From the NCBI GenBank assembly GCA_945902075.1, contig CAMDMA010000001.1:62001-126000 (forward strand): a stretch of 64,000 nucleotides of DNA, written 5' to 3'. Source of the DNA: Candidatus Kuenenia stuttgartensis. Lineage in GTDB: Bacteria; Planctomycetota; Phycisphaerae; Phycisphaerales; SM1A02. Both the position numbers and the translations under genes were made by a program. The notes below the pieces were generated by a model. The model ran no database searches, was not told where the DNA came from, and saw only the letters and a list, made by a program, of their open reading frames with translations. The first letter of the stretch is position 1, and each line of letters starts with the position of its first letter. Below are positions 44,365-52,356 of this stretch, piece by piece.

Positions 44365-45486
44365 ATGCATCACGCCGAAATCCGCCAACTGCCGCGTCTC
44401 GCGAGATCGCTCCTCTGCTTCGAAGCGCGCCGAGCGACGCAAGCCACTCTCTGGATCGCCGTCACTTGGTGTGGAGTCGCTGCGCTGGGATTCTCCGACC
44501 CTTCATTCGCTCAAACGCCGCCAGCGACGATCCCGGCGACCTCGCCAACGACCCCCGGCCTACCTCCCCCGGCCCCAGCCGGCCAAGCAATTCCGGGTCC
44601 GATGAAAGCCGACCCGCCGGGAGTTGATTTCGGTGTCGTCGAGCCCGGCACGACCGTATCCGCGACGATCAAACTCGTGAATCCACTCGACCGACCCGTG
44701 ACCATCAAGATGGCAAAGCCGAGTTGTACCTGCACGACCGTCGACATGGTGGGCAAGGTCATTCCCGCAATGGGGACGATCGACATGCCGATGTCGATGA
44801 AGACCGCACACTCTGTGGGAAAGCGCTCGGCACAAATCAATCTTGTCTTCGAGGGCATCAACCAAGTTCTCGGCGTTCGAATTGACGCCGAGACAGCGTA
44901 CGCCGTACGCGCCAACCCGCCGTTTATCGACGCGCTCGCGGCGGAACGCATGAAAGGGTTTTTCGAACTGATCTCTACCGACGGTGTGCCCTTCACTGTG
45001 CGCGCGGTTGATGGAAAGCCGCCGGAATCTCCCGACGGAAAGCCGATGGCCCCTGCGCCGCGACACATCGTTCGCTACGACTTCACCCGAGATCCCACCG
45101 CGAAGGTTCCGCCGTTTCTGATTGTCGAAACAGATCACCCGAAATGCCCCCTGCTTGATCTGCGCGTCCGTCACGAGTCAACGCGTATCACCCCTGCCCT
45201 CGGATTCGCGGAGTATCGCGCGAACCTCGGCGTGCTCGCGCCGAAAGGAAACGGCGAATTCGAACTTGAAATCAAGCACATGGGTGCCGCGCGCGTCAGC
45301 CGAGTCTCCAGCCTGAATGCCGCGGCCAAGACGGAACTACTCGAGCAGAAGTCGGACGGAGATTCGCTGCTTGTGAAGGTCCGTTTCGAAGACCTTGGGC
45401 TTCCGAAAGGGATGTTTCTGTTCCCCTGCCGGTTTGAGTCAGGGGTAAAGACCGCGGACTTCCTGCTCTACGGCGTCATTCGCTGA
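44317..45486 (+). CDS. Secreted DUF1573-domain protein
   Basis: 389 aa from ATG 44317 (weak GGAA upstream) or 373 aa from 44365; the track's 44257 start crosses the divergent gene. Signal peptide about residues 50-70 (LWIAVTWCGVAALGFSDPSFAQ). A Pro-rich linker is followed by a DUF1573 immunoglobulin-like domain: DFGVVEPGTTVSATIKLVNPLDRPVTIK...SCTCTT, where the paired cysteines are conserved. The C-terminal half has no recognised domain. Probably periplasmic or surface-bound; function unknown. Confidence 0.82.
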   Translation: MIRPMIRPTIRPTIRRMHHAEIRQLPRLARSLLCFEARRATQATLWIAVTWCGVAALGFSDPSFAQTPPATIPATSPTTPGLPPPAPAGQAIPGPMKADPPGVDFGVVEPGTTVSATIKLVNPLDRPVTIKMAKPSCTCTTVDMVGKVIPAMGTIDMPMSMKTAHSVGKRSAQINLVFEGINQVLGVRIDAETAYAVRANPPFIDALAAERMKGFFELISTDGVPFTVRAVDGKPPESPDGKPMAPAPRHIVRYDFTRDPTAKVPPFLIVETDHPKCPLLDLRVRHESTRITPALGFAEYRANLGVLAPKGNGEFELEIKHMGAARVSRVSSLNAAAKTELLEQKSDGDSLLVKVRFEDLGLPKGMFLFPCRFESGVKTADFLLYGVIR

Positions 45487-45606
45487 ACGATGCAAGGTTG
45501 GAGTTCTTGCGCGTGCATGCTCAGGGATCAGTTCTGTCGGTTCGAATCGAAATTCGTGCATCAACGGGCGAAACCGGGACGGACGAGGCCGCGAAGCGTC
45601 GGACCC

Positions 45607-46023
45607 ATGATTCTTTCTGCCGCCAACACCGATCTCATCCGTATTCGCAAGTACCCGAATCGGCGTCTCTACGACACGAGCCGGTCGACTCATCTCACGC
45701 ACGATGAAGTGCTCGCCATCGTGCGTCGCGGGAATCGTGTTCAGATCAGCGACAGTCGGTCTGAGGCGGACATCACCAACGAGGTGTTGCTTCAGATTCT
45801 CGTCGCGCGTGATCCGGCGCTTGTCTCCGCCCTCCCGACGCAAACGCTCCATGCCTTGGCGCGCTCGACGCCCGATACCGTTGGTGGTGAATCGACGGCC
45901 TTTGCCCAGTTGACCGAGGCGCTTCGCGTGGGCCTCGCCAATGGGTCAGAGGCTGCCCCGGTCAGCTCTGCGACCCCGCCGTCGTCGCCTTCGACCTCCG
46001 TTGGATTCCCGCGCATTCGCTGA
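45607..46023 (+). CDS. PhaR-type (polyhydroxyalkanoate accumulation regulator) DNA-binding protein
   Basis: 138 aa from ATG 45607; the track's 45490 start lacks support. Residues about 8-65 (IRIRKYPNRRLYDTSRSTHLT...ITNEVLLQILVARD) match the PhaR N-terminal DNA-binding domain closely (RKYPNRRLYDT). The C-terminus is a Ser/Pro-rich tail without the second PhaR domain. PhaR proteins repress phasin genes and bind PHB granules. No PHA synthase or phasin gene is in the window, and in planctomycetes this domain may have another role. Confidence 0.8.
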   Translation: MILSAANTDLIRIRKYPNRRLYDTSRSTHLTHDEVLAIVRRGNRVQISDSRSEADITNEVLLQILVARDPALVSALPTQTLHALARSTPDTVGGESTAFAQLTEALRVGLANGSEAAPVSSATPPSSPSTSVGFPRIR

Positions 46024-46119
46024 CCGCGAAGAGCTCTCAACGAAATCAGTTCTCCAACCTCGAGGCAGCGTCTGCGGCGTGCTCCTGCGCCATGCGGGCG
46101 CTGCGTCGCTTTTGCCGCG

Positions 46120-46125
46120 TACACT
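46120..46125 (+). promoter_or_regulatory. Candidate -10 element (TACACT) 6 nt before ATG 46132
   Basis: TACACT-GGAACC-ATG. Same hexamer and spacing as sthA. Confidence 0.45.
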
Positions 46126-46131
46126 GGAACC

Positions 46132-47439
46132 ATGCTCTGCAGTTTGCTTTTTTCCGCTCCTTTCCTCCTGATATCCACGCCGCCACTCGATCCGCGTGTC
46201 GACCCTGCCAAGGTGACGAGACTTCCGACGCCGATCGTCGCGACAGAGCCAGAAGTCGCTCGAACACAGCCGCCCCAAGTGGTGCACCGAATCGCCACAA
46301 ACCCCGCAAACGCGCGGCTTGATCCGGAAACATTCGCAAAAGCAGAACGCACGATCACTCGCGGACTCGCCGCCCTCGCCAGCATGCAGACCACGCGCGG
46401 AACCTGGTTCGAGACTGAAGAGGTCGAACCCACCGGTATGGAACCACGCAAGCGCGCCGCGAGTGTTGCGGTCACTGCGATGGCGCTGAAGGCATTCGTG
46501 CAAGCGGGCGGCCTGGTACGTGGCGACACGCTCACACGCGCACGGAACGCGATCGACGGGGTACTTGTCGATCCGAATGTGCTCGCGACGGTCATCGATG
46601 GTGGCATCGGCAACTATGTGATGAGTTCGGTCGCGAGCGCATTCGCGGCAATTGGCGATGAAGACGCGAAGGCTGCCTCGCTTCGGGCGATCGCCTGGCT
46701 GCGCGACAATCAATGGGACGCCGCGGAGGGTCTCGACGCGAACATGGACTGGTACGGTGGCGCAGGCTATGGAAACGGGAAGCGGCCGGATCTTTCGAAC
46801 ACGCAGATGATGTTGGACGCGATGCACGACGCAGGTGTTTCCGCCGACGATCCTGCGATGCAGCGCGCGCTGGCGTTCGTCGCGCGCGCGCAGAATCGGA
46901 AGGCTTCAAATCCCGCGGAATGGGCGAAAAATGGCACGGGCGACGGAGGCTTTGTGTACTCGCCTGCCAATGGCGGCGAGAGTTTCGCAAGTGACCACGC
47001 GGGAGAAGGCCGCTACGGCGAGAAGCTCGCGACGAAGAGCCTTCGCAGTTACGGCTCTATGACATACGCCGGTTTCAAGAGCATGCTCTATGCCGGTCTC
47101 TCCAAAGACGATCCGAGGGTGCGCGATGCGCTCGCATGGATCGCCGCGAACTTTACCTTTGCGGAGAACCCAGGCCTCGGCCAGCAAGGGTACTTCTACT
47201 ACGTTCACGCAATGTCGCGCGCACTTCATGCTGCGGGCGTAGAGCGAATCACTGCCGCCAACGGCACAGACCACGCGTGGCGCAGCGAGTTGATTGATGC
47301 GCTCTCGAGTCGGCAGCGTGAAGACGGGACATGGAAAAATGAAAGCGAGCGTTGGGAGGAATCCAACGAGGCACTCGCGACTATTTATGCGGTGCTCGCG
47401 CTTGAAGAAGCACTCAAGCCGCAGATTTCGACGGAGTGA
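46132..47439 (+). CDS. Secreted prenyltransferase/squalene-oxidase-repeat protein
   Basis: 435 aa with a signal peptide (SLLFSAPFLLISTPP). An alpha/alpha-barrel of the squalene cyclase / prenyltransferase-like fold: repeated GLAALASMQTTRGTW, AIAWLRDNQWDAAEG, ALAFVARAQNRKAS, SSRQREDGTWKNES (QxDGxW-type QW motifs). The catalytic DXDD of squalene-hopene cyclase is not visible, and the protein is exported, so it is probably not a terpene cyclase. Such proteins are common in planctomycetes, function unknown. Its 3' end overlaps convergent ctaA by 26 bp. Confidence 0.82.
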   Translation: MLCSLLFSAPFLLISTPPLDPRVDPAKVTRLPTPIVATEPEVARTQPPQVVHRIATNPANARLDPETFAKAERTITRGLAALASMQTTRGTWFETEEVEPTGMEPRKRAASVAVTAMALKAFVQAGGLVRGDTLTRARNAIDGVLVDPNVLATVIDGGIGNYVMSSVASAFAAIGDEDAKAASLRAIAWLRDNQWDAAEGLDANMDWYGGAGYGNGKRPDLSNTQMMLDAMHDAGVSADDPAMQRALAFVARAQNRKASNPAEWAKNGTGDGGFVYSPANGGESFASDHAGEGRYGEKLATKSLRSYGSMTYAGFKSMLYAGLSKDDPRVRDALAWIAANFTFAENPGLGQQGYFYYVHAMSRALHAAGVERITAANGTDHAWRSELIDALSSRQREDGTWKNESERWEESNEALATIYAVLALEEALKPQISTE

Positions 47440-48922
47440 GGACCACGCCATTCTCGTAAACCGGGCGCACGACTAGCTTCAAACTCCATGCAGCAAGCAT
47501 GGCGGCGGTCGCGAGCAAGATTGCACCAAGCGCTTGGTGAGCAGAAGTGACAAGCACCTCATAGGCGGGGATCTGCTCATCAACACGAATCAACACGACA
47601 ACCAACGCGCCGATACCGAGCGCAAACTGCAGCCCTACTGCATGAATCAAGCCCTTCCCGAAAACCCGCACTGGCTTGAGCTCGCGTGCCCGGCTTGAAG
47701 CATGTGCACCGGTGATGACCGTGAGCACAAGCACAGCGAACGCGCCTGCGATGTGCCCCCAAATTGGCCAGGCAGGATGAACTGCCGCCACGCCATCGTG
47801 TGGTGGAATCTGAAGATGCCGGTAGCTCGCGCCGAGAAAGAGCTGCACGAGCATCAACAACACGAGCGCCACGGGAAGCGCACGAAGTCGTCCTGCGTCC
47901 GCGATCTCGCGCGAAGCCACAGCACTGCGCCACGATGCACTCGTGATGCACGCGATGACGCATGCTGTTGCAAAGACAATCTGCCCGAACATCCCGTGCA
48001 CGATTGCAAGCAGCGTGCTCGGTGAAAGTTCCGTTCCGCTGGTTGCGGTTGTGAGCGTGCCTGTCACACGCAAACCTCCGAAAATGCCTTGCACACAGAC
48101 CATTCCAAGAAACACCGTCGCAATGACGACCGATGCGATCGAGCGACGCTCATCGCGAAGCACGACGCTCAAAAGTACGAGCGCCGTCGTACCGACGAGC
48201 ATGCCGAAAAGCCTGTGCGCGTGCTCGTAATAGATGCCGCCCTTCATCTCACTGATTGGGTAGAGCAGCATGTTGTGACCGAAGGAGTTCGGCCAATCGG
48301 GAACAGCGAGTCCGCTCTCAAGTCCGGTGACGAGCCCACCCGTGACGAGAAGGATAAAAACCGTGATGGCTGCGACGCGTGCGAAGAGGCTGGCAGGTGT
48401 CGGTAGTTCGATCGGCCGCGCGCGTCGTGCGACAAATCCGCCGATCCACGCCAACACTGCGCTCGATGCAAAAAGACCGCCGACGTAGAACGCAGGAGTC
48501 CAGCGCGAGCCGCCCTGTTCATCGCGGAGAAAGGCGCCGATGATGAGGAGGTTTGCGAACGCTGACACGAGACCGGTCCGAAGCGCTGAAACACCCGCGC
48601 GCTGGGCGATGACGCCGAAGAGTACAGGCATCGCGAGTGTGCAGAGAAAGAGTGCCTCGCCAATCCAACGACCTGGTGCGACCATTGCGACATAGCCGAT
48701 CGCCCACATCGCAGCAGTCGTCGCGAAGCCTAACGCGAGGTGCATCGGTTTGATGAGCGATGCAACGCCGAGCACGCCCAGTGCGCCCACGATGAAGATC
48801 ACGATCAGAACTCCAAACGACATGGAGCTGGTGACCGCGGGGTCAACATCCGCCACGGCGGTGAGAAGTGAGTGAGGCAGTGCTCTTGCGAGCGCAACGG
48901 AAGGAATCAGGACCGTTTCCAT
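47414..48922 (-). CDS. ctaA: Heme A synthase (COX15/CtaA family) with N-terminal membrane extension
   Basis: Converts heme O to heme A for the cytochrome oxidase encoded downstream. 502 aa. The CtaA domain starts at about residue 180 (VTGGLVTGLESGLAVPDWPNSFG) and has the four heme/active-site histidine regions: YYEHAHRLFG (about 232), LAIVHGMFGQI, VAAVHPAWPIWGH and TSAHQALGAI. Usual CtaA is about 300-350 aa; here about 170 residues with five extra membrane helices precede it. Divergent from ctaB with 35 bp between starts. Confidence 0.9.
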   Translation of the reverse strand: METVLIPSVALARALPHSLLTAVADVDPAVTSSMSFGVLIVIFIVGALGVLGVASLIKPMHLALGFATTAAMWAIGYVAMVAPGRWIGEALFLCTLAMPVLFGVIAQRAGVSALRTGLVSAFANLLIIGAFLRDEQGGSRWTPAFYVGGLFASSAVLAWIGGFVARRARPIELPTPASLFARVAAITVFILLVTGGLVTGLESGLAVPDWPNSFGHNMLLYPISEMKGGIYYEHAHRLFGMLVGTTALVLLSVVLRDERRSIASVVIATVFLGMVCVQGIFGGLRVTGTLTTATSGTELSPSTLLAIVHGMFGQIVFATACVIACITSASWRSAVASREIADAGRLRALPVALVLLMLVQLFLGASYRHLQIPPHDGVAAVHPAWPIWGHIAGAFAVLVLTVITGAHASSRARELKPVRVFGKGLIHAVGLQFALGIGALVVVLIRVDEQIPAYEVLVTSAHQALGAILLATAAMLAAWSLKLVVRPVYENGVVLTPSKSAA

Positions 48923-48957
48923 GGAGGTCGCTATGGTAGGATTGGTCCCTTGCTCCT

Positions 48958-50016
48958 ATGACAACCGAAGCCGCAGAAATTCCCCTTGCCGACGCGGTTG
49001 CGTCCGACCCCCGCGGACTTCCAACCCCCCGCGCACGAAGCGTGCTTGGTATCTGGGCCGAACTCACAAAAGTGCGGCTCAATGCGTTGGTTCTTGCGAC
49101 CACTGCGGTTGGTTACGCGCTCGGGAATCCGGGTGCTATCGACTGGTCCGCACTCGGTTGGACTTGCGGAGGTACAGCGCTCGCGGCCGCGAGCGCGTCA
49201 CTGTTCAATCAGTTGTTTGAGCGACGCCGTGACGCACTAATGCTGCGAACGCGAGGTCGGCCACTTCCCGCGCAACAGGTTGGACCGGCCACCGTGTTCA
49301 CTGCGGCCATCGTGACCGGCTACGCAGGATCGGCGTTCCTCGCACTCTTCGTCGGGTTGCTTCCCGCGGCCCTCGCAGCCATCAACATCCTGCTCTACGC
49401 CGTGCTTTACACGCCGCTGAAACCGCGGACGACCTTCAACACGCTGATCGGCGCGGTTTGTGGCGCAATTCCTCCCGTGATCGGTTGGACCGCAGCGACC
49501 GGGCGACTCGATCCGGGGGCTTGGCTACTCGGCGGACTGCTTTTCGTGTGGCAGATCCCGCATTTCCTCGCGCTCGCGTGGCTCTATCGCGAGGACTATG
49601 CACGCGGTGGCCATGCGATGCTTCCGGTTCGCGACCACGATGGCGAAATCACCGCGCAGGTGGTTTTACTCACGACACTTCCATTGATTCCGCTTGGGCT
49701 CACAGCGACGCTCCTCGGACTTGCCGGCATCTGGAGCGCGACGATCTCGCTTCTCGCTGGCCTCTGCTTCTCGTGGCTCTCGCTCTCGTTTTTTCGACAA
49801 CGTGACGATCGCAGCGCACGCCGGGTGTTTCTTGCGAGCATCACGTATCTCCCCGTGGTTCTTGGTGCGATGACGCTTGATCGCGGCCCAACGGACATGC
49901 CTTCGCTCTTTCGCGGCCGGAGCGAAGTGACGCTTGAACAAGGAACGCGAGCACCAACGAAACCGGAATCGAATGCACAGCCGGCCCAATCGCCGGGAGT
50001 GGAGTCGACGCCATGA
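48958..50016 (+). CDS. ctaB: Protoheme IX farnesyltransferase (heme O synthase)
   Basis: Adds a farnesyl group to heme B. 352 aa, about eight to nine membrane helices. The first prenyl-diphosphate-binding loop reads NQLFERRRDALMLRTRGRPLP, in which the first aspartate of NxxxDxxxD is replaced by Arg while RDALMxRTxxRPLP is kept. The second loop reads YTPLKPRTTFNTLIGAVCGAIPPVIGW, and WQIPHFLALAWLYREDYARGGHAMLPV is diagnostic. A hydrophilic tail of about 45 residues follows. Overlaps the DUF3179 gene by ATGA. Confidence 0.93.
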   Translation: MTTEAAEIPLADAVASDPRGLPTPRARSVLGIWAELTKVRLNALVLATTAVGYALGNPGAIDWSALGWTCGGTALAAASASLFNQLFERRRDALMLRTRGRPLPAQQVGPATVFTAAIVTGYAGSAFLALFVGLLPAALAAINILLYAVLYTPLKPRTTFNTLIGAVCGAIPPVIGWTAATGRLDPGAWLLGGLLFVWQIPHFLALAWLYREDYARGGHAMLPVRDHDGEITAQVVLLTTLPLIPLGLTATLLGLAGIWSATISLLAGLCFSWLSLSFFRQRDDRSARRVFLASITYLPVVLGAMTLDRGPTDMPSLFRGRSEVTLEQGTRAPTKPESNAQPAQSPGVESTP

Positions 50017-51194
50017 GTGAGTCTGAAACTCCGAGCGAGCGCCCTACGACGATGGCTCCCACAAGGCAGCAAGGTTCGCCGACGCTAACCTTTCGCGGCG
50101 GCGGCTGGGTCATTGCGCTCGCCGGACTGCTTGTCGTGCTCGTGCTCGGATGGAGTCTGCTCGGCCCCCTCCTGGGTCGGCATCCCATCGGCGACGGGCG
50201 CACGGTGGAGAGTTACGGCTACGACCTCTCATCGCTCTTGATTGAGCCGACGGCGCTTGTCGCTTCGGGTTACCCCCGCGGATTTCTTCCTTCGCGCGAC
50301 GAGCCCTCGCACATCCTTGGTCGCGACATGGTCATCTTCAACGAGCGCAATCGACCGAAGTACGTTGTGACCTCGGATCGAGTGGCGGGAATCGTGATCA
50401 ACGGGCAGGCACATGCATGGCCGCTCTCGATGCTCAATGTTCATGAAGTTGTCAACGACACCGTCGCGGGCGTACCCGTCGCGGTGACCTACTCGCCTCT
50501 CTGTGACGCGGTGATTGCCTTCGACAGGCGCGTTGGCGGTGTGACGCGTTCGTTCGAGGTCAGCGGCCTACTCGTCAACTCGAATCTGGTCTTCTGCGAT
50601 AAGTCCGCCGAGGGCGTGGCCGTGGACGCGCATGTCCCGAGCCTCTTCCTCCAACTTGAGCGCCGCGCCATCGCGGGGCCGCTCGCTGCGAGTGCAACAA
50701 CGCTCAACGCACTCCCCGATGTCTGCATCACGACCTGGGCGGATTGGCTCGACGCCCATCCGGACACAACCGTCGCCGAACGTGATCCGGCCATGATCCG
50801 ACGCATGAAGGAGATCTCGTACGCGAGATACTTCTTGGGACCGAAGCTTGAATCCTCCACTGCTCCGCTTCCAACTGACGCCGACCTTGAAAGCACGGGT
50901 CTCCGACTCAAGAGTCCGCTGATTGCCATAGAGCTCAGTGGCGTCTGGTGGCTGCTTGCATTTGAGCCGTTCCTTGAGAACCTGCAGTCAGACGCAACGA
51001 CGGCGGATCGAACAGTGCGGCTCAAGTTGGCTGAAACCGAACTTCTCGTGCACCTTCCAAAGGGTCCGGCCGTTGCCCGCATCGAGCGAGCTGATGGCCA
51101 ACCGATTCGAACCGTACCTTGCCTTTACTTCGCGGCGTACTCAGTGGTGATTCCGAGAGATCGCTGCCAATTCGTGACCGCCAGGCCCGAGTAG
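50013..51194 (+). CDS. DUF3179 domain-containing membrane-anchored protein
   Basis: 393 aa. One N-terminal membrane helix (GWVIALAGLLVVLVLGWSLLG), then a periplasmic DUF3179 domain: HEVVNDTVAGVPVAVTYSPLCDAVIAFDRRVGG and FEVSGLLVNSNLVFCDK. The conserved Cys in SPLCD suggests metal or thiol chemistry. Function of the family is not established. Tight coupling with ctaB (ATGA) suggests a link with heme or oxidase maturation. Confidence 0.82.
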   Translation: MSESETPSERPTTMAPTRQQGSPTLTFRGGGWVIALAGLLVVLVLGWSLLGPLLGRHPIGDGRTVESYGYDLSSLLIEPTALVASGYPRGFLPSRDEPSHILGRDMVIFNERNRPKYVVTSDRVAGIVINGQAHAWPLSMLNVHEVVNDTVAGVPVAVTYSPLCDAVIAFDRRVGGVTRSFEVSGLLVNSNLVFCDKSAEGVAVDAHVPSLFLQLERRAIAGPLAASATTLNALPDVCITTWADWLDAHPDTTVAERDPAMIRRMKEISYARYFLGPKLESSTAPLPTDADLESTGLRLKSPLIAIELSGVWWLLAFEPFLENLQSDATTADRTVRLKLAETELLVHLPKGPAVARIERADGQPIRTVPCLYFAAYSVVIPRDRCQFVTARPE

Positions 51195-51438
51195 TTTCCG
51201 CTTCGCGCAGCCGATTCTCAAAAAAGCGAGAATCTTGTGCCAACTTTTCCCTGATTGTCGCATGGATCGTTGTCGGGATGCTTTCTCTCGTACGCAGGCG
51301 TTCGATCACGGCTACGTCGATGATCACTTGGGGAAGACGCTTGCGAGAGATGAACCCGGCACTGCGCGTCATCTGAAACGAGAGGCGCCAGTTATGGAAT
51401 GCCGTCTACGGCATGCCGTCTAGGGAATGCTGACAAGT
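51195..51438. other. Intergenic segment after the DUF3179 gene
   Basis: No convincing gene. ATGCCGTCTA occurs twice at 51399-51408 and 51413-51422. Track ORFs on both strands overlap the DUF3179 end and look like shadows. Confidence 0.5.
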
Positions 51439-51458
51439 GTCACCAGCTTCGGCTCTGG

Positions 51459-51513
51459 TGACGAGATCGTGACGAGACCGTGACGAGATCGTGACGAGAT
51501 CATGACGAGACCA
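51459..51513 (+). repeat. 11-bp tandem repeat x5
   Basis: TGACGAGATCG, TGACGAGACCG, TGACGAGATCG, TGACGAGATCA, TGACGAGACCA, head to tail. The period is about one helical turn, so any protein site would be repeated on one face of the DNA. Confidence 0.9.
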
Positions 51514-51649
51514 TGGTGAAATGCAGATTCGACCTGCTCCTTTGGTGCGTGCGTGCGTGATGTGTGAGCCCGCATCGGGATCAAGTGGGGGTCTGGGATC
51601 TTCCGATCCCTTCCGGGTGGAGAGATCTATACGGCTAGATCGGCGCGCA

Positions 51650-51689
51650 CCGCCGCCTCGGGAAACCGCAGGCGGCGGCTGTGTTTTTT
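51650..51689 (+). terminator. Rho-independent terminator
   Basis: CCGCCGCCT-CGG-GAAA-CCG-C-AGGCGGCGG: 12 bp of stem with one bulged C and a GNRA loop, then CTGTG and TTTTTT. It faces rightward, so it ends a plus-strand transcript, although the next gene to the right is on the minus strand. Confidence 0.85.
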
Positions 51690-51737
51690 AACCCTTTGAG
51701 CCTGCCTTCGGCGTGGTTCTTCTGGAAGGTTGCCCAC

Positions 51738-52331
51738 TCAACCCATCGAACCGATCCAGAGCGTCGCGTAGAGCACGAGCCAGACCGCATCAAGGAAGTG
51801 CCAATACATCGCGCAGTAGGTCACTCCGCGAAAATCCTCCGGCCCGTATGCACCGCGCGATGCACGCCAAGTGGTGATTGCCATCGGCGGAAGGCCACCG
51901 ATGACATGGGCCGCGTGCAGGCCGGTGAGGACGTAAAAGGTCCATCCGTACAGGTTGTCGCTGATGGTGAGATTTTGCGCGTAGAGCGAGCGCCACGCCA
52001 TGAGCTGCGCGACGAGAAAGATGAGCGCGAGTGCGAGTGTCGCCACCATCAGTCCGCCTTGCCGCGGATCCCCCGTGCGACCAGCACGCAGCGCTTTCTG
52101 CATCGTGACGCTTGAGAGCAACAGCGCGACCGTGCTTGCGAGCAACATTCCCGGCGGCCGAGGCGCGTCGGCTGGCACGAATGCTGCGCCGTTGTCGATG
52201 CGGACGACGAGGTAACCAAGGATCGTTGCCGCGAACACAATCCCAAGCGCGATGAGAAACAGCCACATGCCGAAACGGCCCGCTTCAAAGCGGGCCGTCG
52301 GGTCGTCGAATGGTGTGTCGCGTTGTTTCAC
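51738..52331 (-). CDS. Second heme-copper oxidase subunit III-like protein
   Basis: 198 aa from GTG 52331; the track's 52427 start overlaps the subunit IV gene by 71 bp. Five to six membrane helices. RFGMWLFLIALGIVFAATI, YGWTFYVLTGLHAAHVIGGLPPM and MYWHFLDAVWLVLYATLWI match COX3 signatures. It is shorter than the coxC product at 52822. Last gene of the act-cox operon, 25 bp after subunit IV. Confidence 0.85.
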   Translation of the reverse strand: MKQRDTPFDDPTARFEAGRFGMWLFLIALGIVFAATILGYLVVRIDNGAAFVPADAPRPPGMLLASTVALLLSSVTMQKALRAGRTGDPRQGGLMVATLALALIFLVAQLMAWRSLYAQNLTISDNLYGWTFYVLTGLHAAHVIGGLPPMAITTWRASRGAYGPEDFRGVTYCAMYWHFLDAVWLVLYATLWIGSMG

Positions 52332-52356
52332 GGATCGGCCACGGACATCGTCCGCG

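Larger units (their letters stand above)
51439..51689 (+). ncRNA. Candidate structured non-coding RNA ending in a terminator
   Basis: On the plus strand, in order: hairpin GTCACCAGC-UUCG-GCU(CU)GGUGAC with a cUUCGg tetraloop (51439-51462); an 11-bp x5 repeat (51459-51513); hairpin GGGAUC-UUCC-GAUCCC (51595-51610); hairpin GAUCUA-UACGGC-UAGAUC (51624-51641); and a GAAA-capped terminator with U6 (51650-51689). No open frame explains the region. It could be a small RNA or the 3' end of the ctaB-DUF3179 transcript; a promoter was not identified. Confidence 0.4.

Noticed and set aside
46132-47439. Squalene-hopene cyclase
   Set aside because: It has a signal peptide, is too short, and shows no DXDD catalytic motif; only the QW-repeat fold is supported.
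51022-51372. Minus-strand 116-aa ORF at the DUF3179 3' end
   Set aside because: About half overlaps the DUF3179 coding region antisense, with no start signals or family resemblance.
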